From contig OX465282.1 of assembly GCA_949987705.1 (NCBI GenBank), positions 4,576,501 to 4,640,500 on the forward strand: a stretch of 64,000 bases of DNA. Reading direction: 5' to 3'. This document shows positions 20,145-30,399 of the stretch, piece after piece (position 1 is the first letter of the stretch; every line of letters begins with the position of its first letter). Below the pieces are notes generated by a model. That model was not told where the DNA came from and did no database searches. It was given only the letters and a program-made list of their open reading frames with translations. The translations under genes and the position numbers were made by a program. This stretch comes from Thereva unica. Taxonomy: Eukaryota; Arthropoda; Insecta; Diptera; Therevidae.

Positions 20145-21250
20145 AGCTTTAATAGTTTCTTCTTCTTTAAAGGCTCTACAACCGGGATCCGGTTCTGGTC
20201 TCTCGTAACTGTTATTTCCACCGGTCCGGATTCTGAGACGATGTCATCCAGTTTGGCATCCCTAAGCTCTGAGCGTTCTGGTCTACGCCATCCTTCCAGC
20301 GAAGGTTGGATCTCCCTCGCTATCGCACCCCATAGGTCTTACCGCAGAGAATTTTCCGAGCAGGCTCATCTTTACTCATACGAGCTAGGGGCCCTGCCCA
20401 CCGAGGACGAGAGACGAGAGTACTTTGTTTTTCTTTCGTTAATGTGCAGTCCCAGAATTCCTGCCGCTTGCTCAATCTGAGTGACAGCTACTTGTACAGC
20501 TGTTGTTGTTCTTCCAATGATGTCAATGTCGGCTGCGTAAGCCAGTAATTGGGTGGACTTGTGGAGGATTGTACCCCTTGACGTCACGCCCGAATCTCGG
20601 ATCACTTTCTCCAACGCCAGGTTGAAAAGGAGGCAGGCCAGACATTCCCCTTGTCGGAGTCCATTATAGATGTTGATTGGTCTGGACAGTGTTCCGCATA
20701 CCTTTACTTGGCTTGACACATTGGTCATAGTCAGCCTACATAGTCTTATCAGTTCGTTGGAGATGCCGAATTCTCTCATGGCTATGCTATCATAGGCGGC
20801 TTTAAAGTCTATGAGGAGGTGTTGAATTGAGTTTTGAAACTCTAGACATTTTTCCATAGTCTGCCTCAAGGTGAAAATCTGATCAGTCGCAATTTGCCTG
20901 GGCTGAAGCCGCACTGGTAATGGCCTTTGATGTTTCTGGCGTATGGGGCCATCCTGTTTTGTAGCATAGCGGAGAAAATCTTATACATGGTACTCAACAA
21001 CGTTAGTGCAGCTGTGAGATCTCTTTTTTATGTACCGGGCAAAGAATGCCTTTGCTCCAGTCTTCTGGCATCACTTCCTGCTCCCATACTTGCACAATTA
21101 ATTCGTGAATCGCTTGGTGTAATGTAGGTCCTCCGTATTTAACCAGATCCGCTGCGATGCCGTCTGCACCCGAGGCCTTGTTATTTTTGAGCCGGCTGAT
21201 GGCTTTACTAACTTCTTCTATGGTTGGTGGCGGCAACATAGCAGACATCA
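20145..21250 (-). pseudogene. LINE reverse transcriptase (RTE-like), degenerate
   Basis: From the 5' side (21250): AISRLKNNKASGADGIAADL (start of RT), EDWSKGILCPVHKK, LLSTMYKIFSAMLQNRMAPY, YQCGF, then DQIFTLRQTMEKC, HHL-like HLLIDFKAAYDSI (motif A), GLRQGECLACLLFNLALEKV (normally GxRQGDxLSxxLFN), LLAYAADIDIIGR (motif C, YADD changed to YAAD). The C-terminal region runs down to a (GAA)n-like tail at about 20145-20170. The motif style is that of RTE-type LINEs from memory. Frameshifts near 20915 and 20370. Confidence 0.8.
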
Positions 21251-22224
21251 TCAGATATTGGTGGAGCCTCCGAATCCTCAGTTAGCTCGCCATTTAGCAA
21301 TTCATGAAAAAATGCCATTAGGATCGGTGATCAGATTCCCTTCTTTGTCCTTGCAGTGTGTGCAACGTGGTGTGAATCAAAGATTATCTATTACAATAAG
21401 ATGTGACACTCTCGACGTTTTCGCTTATCTATTTTTGACCTTGGTACCGTTGTTTAAACGACCTTGCCGGAATTGTAAGAAATAGATAGCGATAGAAAAG
21501 CCATTTGTAAGAAAAGGATGCAATATGATGAGGAACGAAGTGGAAATGAACACAATTTTTACAGGGTGTGCATATAATTTAATGAAATTTTTTGGTTTAA
21601 AATTAAATTTAATCACATAGGCAAGTCAAACATGGCTAATTAAAAACTCAACCTGGGAATAAGCTTAGTTTAGCTTATCTTAGCCAGAAGCTTAGTTTTT
21701 ACTTCATTGTATGAAATTATGCCGAATGTTTTCACTAAGTGGTAAGTCTTTTAATGGATGATTCCTGGACAAATTGTTCTTTTGCTATCGACACAGACGT
21801 TTGGAATAGTATTGAAGTGAAACTTTTTTTGCCGCGGTAGAGAAGCATTTTGTGTAGAGATATGAAACCATCACGAAAAATGTAAGGAATCGAGGGGAAT
21901 TGAAAAAGTAAGCTGACTGAGGGAAAGTACGCCAAATCAACTTTTGAGGTTTTAGTAAAAGCCAAAGCTGGTTTTGTTGCTGAATCCGTTTTTGTAGGTT
22001 TAGTTAGGGCAAAATGTGGTTCTGTAAGAAAAATTTACCTTTGGGGTTTTAGTTTGGGAAAAATATGGTTTAGTTGCCTAATCCATTTTTGCGGTTTTAG
22101 AGATGGCAAAAGCTGGTTCTGCAGGAAAAATTGCCTGTGGGGATATACCACCAAATAAAAGAATTAGTGAATTAATAGATTTCATACACGAAATACTACT
22201 GTCATACACAACAGAAGTAACAAA
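21251..22224. other. Unassigned; possible 5' LINE remnant then spacer
   Basis: The first ~230 bp may continue the LINE. The remainder has loosely repeated motifs (AAAGCTGGTTCTG(C) twice, near 21962-22020 and 22108-22130) but no recognisable gene. Confidence 0.35.
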
Positions 22225-22475
22225 TTTAATTAACAAAAATTGAGGTGAAATGCCAATGATATTGACCGGTGATTTTAGTGTAATTTTCGCCAAGCACAAC
22301 CACTGATGAACTTCTTAGATAATAGATTTAAATTGAAACTGGATAATGATAAAATAATAGCAGCAAAATCTGGAATACGCTGTATTTCGTAGATATTTTA
22401 ATGAACTTAAGTCTGGAACTTTATACCCTATTTTAGTGATCACAAATCTCTCATTTAATTTTTGGATTGTGATGA
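22225..22475 (+). pseudogene. Endonuclease/exonuclease/phosphatase-fold remnant
   Basis: Two frames give MPMILTGDFSVIFAKHN then PLMNFLDNRFKLKLDNDK and, after damage, FIPYFSDHKSLI. GDF(N) and SDH are the metal-binding/catalytic blocks of the EEP nuclease fold used by non-LTR retroelements and by some Helitron-like elements. It is too short to place, and no helicase or RT adjoins it. Confidence 0.5.
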
Positions 22476-22860
22476 AAATAAACGAATAAATATATATTTC
22501 GTACGGATAAATGAATATATCATTATACTGAATGAGTTTAATTCTTCGTTTTCCCTACAAATTTCCCTGACTTTGGCGACCACACATTCACTTTTTTATT
22601 TTACTTGAACGTTAATAACTTCAGACCATTGTAGAGCAACATAATTAGGCTTTTTTGTTAGTAAATGTGTATTCTTTTACAAAGGATGAAAAATTTAGTA
22701 ACTCTATTTATAAGATTGTATAGGCTTGATATTTTGCATCTGAACTTTTCAAAACTCTTGGTATTCTAGAATTTGTGTCGGATGCACCAAACCATTACTT
22801 GAAATAGTTTCACCAAACACAAGAATATTTTAGGTCGTAAACTTTTCCAGGTAGTCAGTT

Positions 22861-24291
22861 TTAACGAAAGAGGTAAAAAATTAATATTGATGTTTTTGTT
22901 TTGTTATTAGGTATAAAATATCGAGGTCGAGTTTTATCGACTGAATAAAAAGCTTCAACATCTTTCCAGCTTGCCCGTCTACTATTTTCTATTACTATGT
23001 CATACTTTATGAAGTTCCGCCATAAAGATTTCAATAAATGCGGAGTATCAAACATGTAATATAATTTAATATTATTTACATAAAAATAGGGATTCAAGGA
23101 AGATATTCCTTTTAATCGGTTAAGGCCAATGAAATTTCCTCCTTGGTCCGAAATTATTACCCTTGGTTTCATATCAACCTTCACTAACTGTTTTACAGTT
23201 GTTTCTATAATTTGAGCTAAGGTTTTCGAGGGGCAAGCAGAATTAACGAAATAATATCCTACCAATTGTTTGTAACGATGCGTAATCCCTTTCACCATTA
23301 CAACTATTGCGTAATTAACCGGTAATTTAGTTTTCTGACTTCCATTATCTTCTAAACCAATAATTTCTCCTTTGCTTTTATCAAAATATAAATTGGTTTT
23401 AAGGGAAATTTCGTCTAAGCAAATTATACAGTTTTTTGCCATGTTCGGTAAATTTTGAATTTTTAATTTTAACGAAGTGAACAAGCCTTCGTGGATACCG
23501 GGACCGGAGGGCCAGTTTTGAATGAATCTCAATAGAGTCCTTTTGGACGGAAGATTCATATTTTTTGCCAAAGAATGGTAGGCGGAAGGTGCTATAAAAT
23601 ATACACTTAAGCAAAATTTCTTAAAATTATTCGAATATCTCCAACCTTTAGGTGTATGTTGAAGATTTTTTACGTGGTTTTCAATTATGCGTGCTAATTC
23701 ACCAGGTAAAACGCGTTTTGCTTTCTGTATAAATGAAGCATCACTTTCCTTATCTTTTCGCAACTCTTCAAGTTCCTTTTTTAAATCGTCGCACTCCTTT
23801 CGCAATTTTGTTACGTCATCTTCCGTAAATTTTCCCTTACTATCTGTTTGTGTATATTTATGCGTTGTAGGAAATATCGTGTTATCATTATCATTACCCG
23901 ACATAGTATCTTCTTCTATGCATTGTGCTGTAGAAGTTTCCGCAATTGGCGTTGGCGTATCTACACTTTTTGGCGGGACCAACAAAGTATTATCCAGAAT
24001 TATAACTTTGGAAGTAGTTTGTTCTGGAATTGAATTTGAAGCGCTTAGTTTAACTGGATACGCCTTTCGTTTTAACCGATTTGTTTTTTTTGAAAGCATA
24101 TTTTCATCGAAGTGCTTTTCACAAACCCGGTAATCTTCCGACAATTTTACATTTAGCATATCCGTTTTATTTAAATTCCTCAACCATATTGCTCTCCTAG
24201 CACTATTCACCGGTAATTTAAAAAATTTCACTTCTAAACTGTCATTTTTTTTGGCACCACATACCAAACACTTAATATGGTGCTTACCCAT
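22861..24291 (-). CDS. THAP-domain P-element-like transposase, 3' truncated
   Basis: An uninterrupted 476-codon ORF. The N-terminal THAP zinc finger has C8, C11, C57 and H60, with Pro27, Trp36 and Phe61 in the expected places and an AYPVKL box near residue 78 (the AVPTAF-like end of THAP). Residues ~155-180 form a coiled coil (DVTKLRKECDDLKKELEELR). The transposase core follows: ARIIENHVKNL, then NCIICLDEISLK (first catalytic Asp region), RVIISDQGGNF (second) and MFDTPHLLKSLWRNF, typical of P-type transposases. The family is usually ~750 residues; the ORF stops after FIPNNKTKTSILIFYLF, so the rest of the GTP-binding insertion and the third acidic residue are missing or lie behind an unseen intron. 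The start at MGKHHIKCLVCG is natural for THAP. A TATA-like TTATAAATA lies near 24424. No terminal repeats found. It may be young, or a domesticated-gene fragment. Confidence 0.85.
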   Translation of the reverse strand: MGKHHIKCLVCGAKKNDSLEVKFFKLPVNSARRAIWLRNLNKTDMLNVKLSEDYRVCEKHFDENMLSKKTNRLKRKAYPVKLSASNSIPEQTTSKVIILDNTLLVPPKSVDTPTPIAETSTAQCIEEDTMSGNDNDNTIFPTTHKYTQTDSKGKFTEDDVTKLRKECDDLKKELEELRKDKESDASFIQKAKRVLPGELARIIENHVKNLQHTPKGWRYSNNFKKFCLSVYFIAPSAYHSLAKNMNLPSKRTLLRFIQNWPSGPGIHEGLFTSLKLKIQNLPNMAKNCIICLDEISLKTNLYFDKSKGEIIGLEDNGSQKTKLPVNYAIVVMVKGITHRYKQLVGYYFVNSACPSKTLAQIIETTVKQLVKVDMKPRVIISDQGGNFIGLNRLKGISSLNPYFYVNNIKLYYMFDTPHLLKSLWRNFIKYDIVIENSRRASWKDVEAFYSVDKTRPRYFIPNNKTKTSILIFYLFR

Positions 24292-24299
24292 TTTTAAAA

Positions 24300-25293
24300 A
24301 TATTTCGAGAGTAAAAAAATGAATAAAATAATTTCTAAAAACTAATTAAATGCAATCAATATTTCCTACCCCGAAGTTTCGCAGCCCTTATAACGCAAAG
24401 CAACCAGTTGCTTCTGGGTCGCTTATAAATATTCATAAAAAGCACTTTGAAAACTATACCCGCACCACAAAGCAACGTCTAACACTCTCTTTTAGTTTAC
24501 TATTTTTAAAAATACTTCAAATAGAAATACTTCAAATAATTCGGTTGCAATTTTGTATTAAAATGAAATAATTTACGGCGTAATCTTATTATATATTAAA
24601 ACTTTTTTGGATCAGGCTGTAACCTTGCTGGTTATCTGTACTAACACGAGTGCGATCGCTCCAGGTCGCCTTTAAAACTATGGGGTGAAAAAATTCTCAA
24701 GTTGTAATGCGTGTAGGGGTTTCACATGTGTTTCTTTTATTTCAATTCCACATTTCCCTATGATTTACATTGCGCGAACTGCTTGAGAATGAACAACTAA
24801 TACCATGACGATTGCTCCAGGTCGCTTTAAAAATGCATTATGAAAAAATGTGACTTTATTTATTGTACACATTTTATGGGTGGGGCGTAACTTATGTGAT
24901 GTTGTTTCGTACCCTTTCTTTTTTATGGGAATTTTCATAAGGGAATTAATTAGAAAAAAAGCACTGTAGCTATTCTTTTTCAACTAATAGGAGATTTTTG
25001 TTGATGTGGTTATAAGGAATTGTAAATGGGTTAGTAAATCAAGAGTGTCACATCTTATTGAAAATAGATAATCTTTGGTGTGAATTGCGTCATACTGCGG
25101 ACTCTTTGGTAGAACTCCCGCGCCTGATGCGGCCGTCGCTCTCTGTTCTGTTCTAGCTGACAGACGAGTTTTTTTCCCAGGCTTCCTTTTTTCGTCTGTG
25201 AATTCTCTTTTCTTCTTTTCTGAGCTCTTTATAGTTCTCTTCGCGTGCCCGTGTTCTCTGACACTGCTACATGGCTCGGTACGCAGCATTCTT
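24300..25293. other. Non-coding flank of the transposase
   Basis: AT-rich. Two related units GAT(C/T)GCTCCAGGTCGC lie near 24657 and 24813, about 155 bp apart. 25080-25290 is less AT-rich. No ORF of note and no P-type inverted end recognised. Confidence 0.35.
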
Positions 25294-25335
25294 AAGCTGG
25301 TGACAGAATTTCGCTCAAACGCGGTGCGGACATTG
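25294..25335 (+). repeat. 42-bp perfect inverted repeat, left copy
   Basis: AAGCTGGTGACAGAATTTCG and the rest to 25335 recurs as an exact reverse complement at 27229-27270. Element B1 lies between the copies. The right copy overlaps a LINE endonuclease remnant, so the left copy is probably a fragment of the same LINE in opposite orientation. Confidence 0.85.
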
Positions 25336-25495
25336 ACAGATAGAATAAAGTATGTGTATTGCAATGCGAACTAACGAAATGTGGCTTGAGCACTACGCAC
25401 ACACCGCGTAAGTTGCTTTACTTTCTACTTCTGGCGGTCCAGTGTAAAAAAGTTGTTTGTGTGTTGGGTTTTGAGTCGTGTTTTGGTGTTGGTGG

Positions 25496-26947
25496 CAGGG
25501 CCGGCGCTTGGTTTTTTTGCGCCCGGTGCACTGTGAAATATTGCGCCCCATAAGCTGTTCATTTTCGAACGCACTGAAGGACAATGGAAAAATCACAAAC
25601 ACCCGTTGAATGGGAGAAATAGTTTTCACAGTTTGAAAAAAATTTAAGATTGCACCATAATAATGTGTTTAACATAAAAAAAGATTATGTAGATAGTAAG
25701 TTTCATATGGATCAAAATCCAACCAACAAAAATCTGCAGAAAACGTCGTTTGCAGAGAAGAGAGTACGCGAAGACAATGGAGCGGGCAGATTTTTTGAAT
25801 CTCTAAATTCCTTCACGGTATTTTTGAATCAACTTTTTGACAGCTGTGTTGTTTTTGTTTTTTGGAAAAGAAAAGAAAAGAAATGGCGGAAGCGAGAATT
25901 AATATTAAAAACAACAACAACAAGCTAAAGCATTCTAACGTATAGTTGTTGGAACCTTTGGTAAAAAACTTATCTGATTCTTCATCGAATTTCAAAAAGA
26001 GATTTACGATTGCAGCCAAATTTTTGTTGGTTGGCTCGTATGAAACTGGCCATATTAAATTGTTAGGCAGTATTACCCCGGCTTCATCGGCCGAAATGCG
26101 CAAGTTCGGGCATATTGGTGTACTGAACTTCAATTTTTGCAAAGCAAACATTTTCACATATTGAACTCAGGAAAAATAAAGCCTGAGTTCGCCCAAGAGA
26201 ACATGAAATTGAGATCGCCCAAAAGAGAGTAATCAACTGGAGCAATGGAATATCATTTTAGTGAGCTTTTGCATTTTTAACTTCTGGCGAAAAAGTAACA
26301 ACAATTTTAAGCATGAACTGAACATGTCAGCAGCTGAAGCCACTTATGCGGATTGAATTGAACTTGATTGAACTGAGGACGGTGAAGCCAGGGTATAAGG
26401 GAACAAACAAAAAAGAGATATTAAAGAGGATTTCTTGCCACACGGATTTTCTCCTCATTTCTTTCATTTACCACTTTTAACAATGCTTGAAACAGAACTT
26501 AAAAGTGCAGGAACAGCGCCCTCAAATTTATATCAATCACAGTAAACAGCAATACACAATAAATAGCCATCGAAACAATTTTTCCTTTGGGTGAGTGAAT
26601 ATGGTGCTTTTTATTGAATTTTCAAAAAGTGCTCCAAATAAATGAATTTTTTTCTCTCACTGGAGATTTTTTCACAAATTTCTCGAATGTCCAAGCTAAA
26701 ATCTCTGAAAACTTCCTACACGAGGTCAGGTGACATTTCTCCGTTTATCTTGGTTTATCTTGTATGAGAAAGTATAAGGACAGAAATTGGGTAAATTTGT
26801 ATAATTTCTTGCACCCGTGAGAATTCTTTACGATATGTTTGTTCAAAGTTTTAAATTTTTTTTAAATCTGAATTTCTGAAATTGCGCCCCCGACAAATTG
26901 CGCCCGGTGCAAGTGCACCATTTGCACCTATGAAAGCGCCGCCCCTG
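25496..26947. mobile_element. hAT-like element, family B, intact borders (copy B1)
   Basis: 1452 bp with a perfect 8-bp duplication GTTGGTGG (25488-25495, 26948-26955). Ends are CAGGGCCGGCGCTT and AAGCGCCGCCCCTG (13 of 14 complementary), each followed inward by GCGCCCGGTGCA. This copy defines the family. The interior (26075-26310) contains the core shared with 1426-1690 and 7801-8075. No transposase ORF; the short ORFs have no motif. Non-autonomous. Confidence 0.92.
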
Positions 26948-27160
26948 GTTGGTGGGCATTTTGTTTATGTTTTGAATCGTGTGCTGGTGAAGGGGATAAG
27001 AAATTTGTGGAATTTCATAATTATTTCGAAATTGTTTTGATGAAATTAGTACCTAGAACAAATACAAGTCCTGTAGGATAGAAAATTAATACGCAAATCA
27101 TACAGCTTTTTCAATTTATTTCGTATCACGTCCACTTGTCATTTTGATTTTTAGGTTGCG

Positions 27161-27660
27161 TCAAAGTCGGAACGCGACACCAGCACGGCGACTTTGTGTC
27201 AGTGAAAAATCCGCGCACACCGCGAAGCCAATGTCCGCACCGCGTTTGAGCGAAATTCTGTCACCAGCTTTACGTTCAGTTGCCAGCTTGCATTCATTAT
27301 CGAACCAGTCGTTCCGATCTTTACGACTTCTGCCTAAGATGGAATCAGCAGTACTAATGACAGTATTTTTCAGGCGGAACCACCCGTCGACGCCCGGCAT
27401 CTCATCCCCAGGACTTAGGGCGAGTTCTAATGCATGACCGTAGCTGTTTCTGGCCATTTCATTGCGTAGTGCACCTGTGTTGATTCGAGCCTGATCAGCG
27501 GATACAAAGCTTTTCAGCGTTGTAATGCGCTCTCGGAATACCATACCAACAAGATAGTGATCCGAGTCGAAGTTGGCACCTCGGTACATTCGTACCGTCA
27601 TCAGACCCGAAAGGTGACTGTTCAGAATTAGCAATTTAATTTCTGACTCAATAAAAGGTG
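27161..27660 (-). pseudogene. LINE endonuclease C-terminus and linker
   Basis: The minus strand encodes HLSGLMTVRMYRGANFDSDH then YLVGMVFRERI, the end of an AP-type endonuclease (RGANxDSDHYLV motif), followed by the linker to RT: TADSILGRSRKDRNDWFDNE then CKLATERK. This linker is typical of RTE-like elements such as the one at 34.85-36.8 kb. The RT that should follow is absent; the ORF runs into unrelated sequence near 27161. Confidence 0.78.
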
Positions 27661-28534
27661 CCGGAAGGGTGTGATTCAATAAAAAGATAACTTTTTCCAA
27701 TAATCAAATTACTATTTATTTGCAATCAATTATTAGATTTTCTCAAATATAAATTCAATAAAATTCAACCTTAGATTTACAAATTGCCAAAAATATTTTA
27801 ATTCAATCTTAAATTCGTTATTAATTCGTGATTTATTACTTGAAAACTCGTGAATTATTCTTTATTTGTTTTGTAAATAAGAATTACCAAAATATTGCTT
27901 GCTCTGATAGCTTAAATTGATAACGCCACCTATCTGTCAGATGTTTCGCCTGATGTGTTCTGCAATTAGAACAGCCAGGAATAACCTTTGTGTTGCTGCA
28001 CTCTGGTTTCGTTTCTTGGGAATCGCTTGGGATTTGTTTGCTGCTTGCTGCCTGGTTGCTGCTTGCTGCCCTGGTTGCTGCTTGCTGGACTGCTTTGCCT
28101 TGTTTCTTCGCAAATTCGTCCCTCTGTGGTTGGTTAGAGTAACTGCTGAAATCAATTCTGGTGATTAAGTTACTGCTGTATTAAAGACTTCAAAACTGTC
28201 TTTAATTCGGGCTTTACTGGGAAAAGACCTCAATTCTGTCTTTTCAGAATGCTAAGTTCGATACTTAGGCTTTGAAATTGCTTTATTGCTAAAACCTCAA
28301 TACAGATTTTATCTTCTAGTTCTAGACTCTAGAAAGATTAAAAGCAATCTGATTTAACGCCGTCTGTGCGTCAGTATTTATTTCTACTCGAACAATAGCT
28401 GCGGCTATCCTTTGGCAGGGGGCTTCGTTCTCGAAGTACATAATTTCGGGTTTATGTACTAGATCTGCGTGCGATGTCCGATCAGCTGTTCTCTTCTGAC
28501 TCGTAGACGTCAGATGGGGTTTTCTTGCATCTGG
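27661..28534. other. Upstream region of candidate spliced gene
   Basis: 27661-27900 is AT-rich and featureless. 28036-28095 has three 18-19-bp tandem units of GCTGCTTGCTGCCTGGTT. 28300-28534 could be leader sequence for the candidate gene that follows. No TATA box is clear. Confidence 0.35.
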
Positions 28535-28603
28535 GTAAGTATATTATTTGGATTTTAGTTTATTTACTAATTTTTATCTATATTTTCAGGATTCTAGTGG
28601 GGG

Positions 28604-28953
28604 ATGAACGAGGAGGAGCCTGAGCTTATTTCGTTGGGGTTAACAGGTAAGTATTTTTTGTGGAACCTGTTTGCAATTTTTTGTAATCTTTTTTTGTTTA
28701 CAGAATGTCGATTTGCCGACGGCATTTCGGCATCTTCATGGAATGGATTTTCTGGTGGGTTTCTTGTTGGTGTTTTCATCGTTAATTTGGATTATTTTCA
28801 AGGTAAGTGCTTGTATATTTAGTATTTGTATTTTAATAACTTTTTCTATTTTCAGGTATTTTTTGTTGTTGTTTGTTGTGTAGTGACGTCTTTTTACGTG
28901 TGTGTTTTTTTTTTGTAATTTTGGGTACCTTTGTAGCTTGTTTGTTTATTTGA
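28604..28953 (+). CDS. Candidate small spliced gene, 79 residues
   Basis: Predicted from splice signals, not homology. A leader exon ends at 28534, followed by intron 1 at 28535-28589 (GTAAGT...TTTCAG). The ATG is at 28604. CDS exons are 28604-28646, 28704-28802 and 28856-28953, with introns of 57 bp (28647-28703) and 53 bp (28803-28855), both GTAAGT/CAG and both phase 1. The spliced frame starts MNEEEPELISLGLTECRFAD and ends in a Cys/Phe/Leu/Val-rich hydrophobic tail that could be a membrane segment. The stop TGA at 28951-28953 overlaps a poly(A) signal AATAAA (28953-28958). Intron 2 is also open in frame, so a retained-intron form would encode 72 residues. I recognise no family. It could instead be part of a retroelement leader. 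Confidence 0.4.
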
Positions 28954-28958
28954 ATAAA

Positions 28959-29929
28959 ATTAAAAGATATTGTGAAATTTGGTGTTTTATTTATTGATCC
29001 CTTGTTCCTTGGTTTTTATTTTCAGTGTCGCCGGAACAGTGACGGCCAACCAACACATGGCCACCAACACATGGTCTATTTGGTTGCGAGTGGCTCCATC
29101 AGGGGATAATAGTTTGACACAGGATTAATTGCACGTTCTCATATTTATTTCGATAAAAGGTCAATCATCCCAAATTATAAACTTCCTTTAAACTCTAGTT
29201 TTATTTTACAAATTTATCAGTTCTAGAACCATTCTTGAACACCCTCAAAAATCGTTTTTTAAACGTTCCAATAATCAAAATTACATTAATTTCACCAAAA
29301 CCAGAGGCTAAACACTAATTTGCATGTTATATGAAATTTTAACATATGTAGGTATTCCCAACCCTTTTGGAACGATTTATGCAATGATGTATGCAAATAC
29401 ATCCACCATCATTGGTATGGAAGCCAGATGTTTATTTTACAGAATTTATTGCTGTAACCTAATCAGATATGCATTAGCAGTATACGTAATGGAAACGACA
29501 ATTAAGGGCGTGATTGATTACAGTTTTCTGTAATCGTCAATACATACATACATATAGTATCCAAATTGAAGCGACCAAATTATCGTCATAGTAATTTAAT
29601 TACAATTTGATTGGGTTTTTAGTTTTACACAGTGTGGGTGCGTAAATTGAAATTTAATTATAACTAGTCGAACTAAACTACTTAAAAGTTGCTAGTAAGA
29701 GGGATAACCAAATTTGGAAGCAGACTATACAAATACGAATAGGACTTTGTAGGCCCGCCGCCACTCGAAATGTTACTAATTTCATGCTTCTGCTGCAAAC
29801 GACTGTTGGTAAACTCATATTTTGACAATTATGAAACTTATTTCAAATTGAATTCAATTAGAATACAGAAAGTGTCTCGTATTATGTTGGATAATCGCAA
29901 AACTGTCGGCTTTGTCATGTAGTCCACTC
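28959..29929. other. No recognisable gene
   Basis: Contains TGTCGCCGGAACAGTGACGG at 29025, reminiscent of sequence beside LTR retroelements, and a doubled CCAACACATGG at 29050-29085. No LTR pair is seen. The rest is AT-rich. Confidence 0.35.
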
Positions 29930-30330
29930 AAACGAGATAAAAATAAGATTTTAGATTTTTGTGAACGTTCTCTGGGACGATCAAAGACACGCTGGCAGAA
30001 TAACATAAAAAAGGACCTAAAAAGTTTTAAAAAGTCCGCCGGGAGAGTATCGCGAAAGAAATGCATCCTCAGCACCTGATTTCGGCAAGCTAGCTCGCCG
30101 GATGAGGTGGTGGTTTTGATTTTTTACTGAGACCGCAGTTTTATGACGGGGATTTGTTCTAAGGGTTGAGCCTCATAGAGCGTTCTTTACAGCGTGCATC
30201 ACCTAGAAGCCGTCAGGATAAAGGGGGCATGAAAAACACCCAAACGAAGGCCACGTGTGACTCGACTCATGCCCTGAATCAATTGAATAGTCGGGCGTTA
30301 TTAAGAGTATAGGGGAATGGTACGGCAGCA
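29930..30330 (+). pseudogene. LINE C-terminal and tail fragment
   Basis: The plus strand encodes ERSLGRSKTRWQNNIKKDLK, matching the GRPKTRWxDNIKxDL C-terminal block of RTE/CR1-like LINEs. The following ~200 bp would be 3' UTR. No polymerase domain remains. The clade cannot be fixed. Confidence 0.45.
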
Positions 30331-30399
30331 ATTATAATTACAATTAGTATAGTCCAAACCTGGCAAAGCAACATTGTGTTTGTTATATATTTAGTGTGT

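Noticed and set aside
23687..24133. 148-codon plus-strand ORF
   Set aside because: Antisense shadow of the THAP transposase.
28500..29060. LTR of a retroelement
   Set aside because: TGTCGCCGGAACAGTGACGG after a TTTTCAG looked suggestive, but no second LTR, primer-binding site or duplication is visible.
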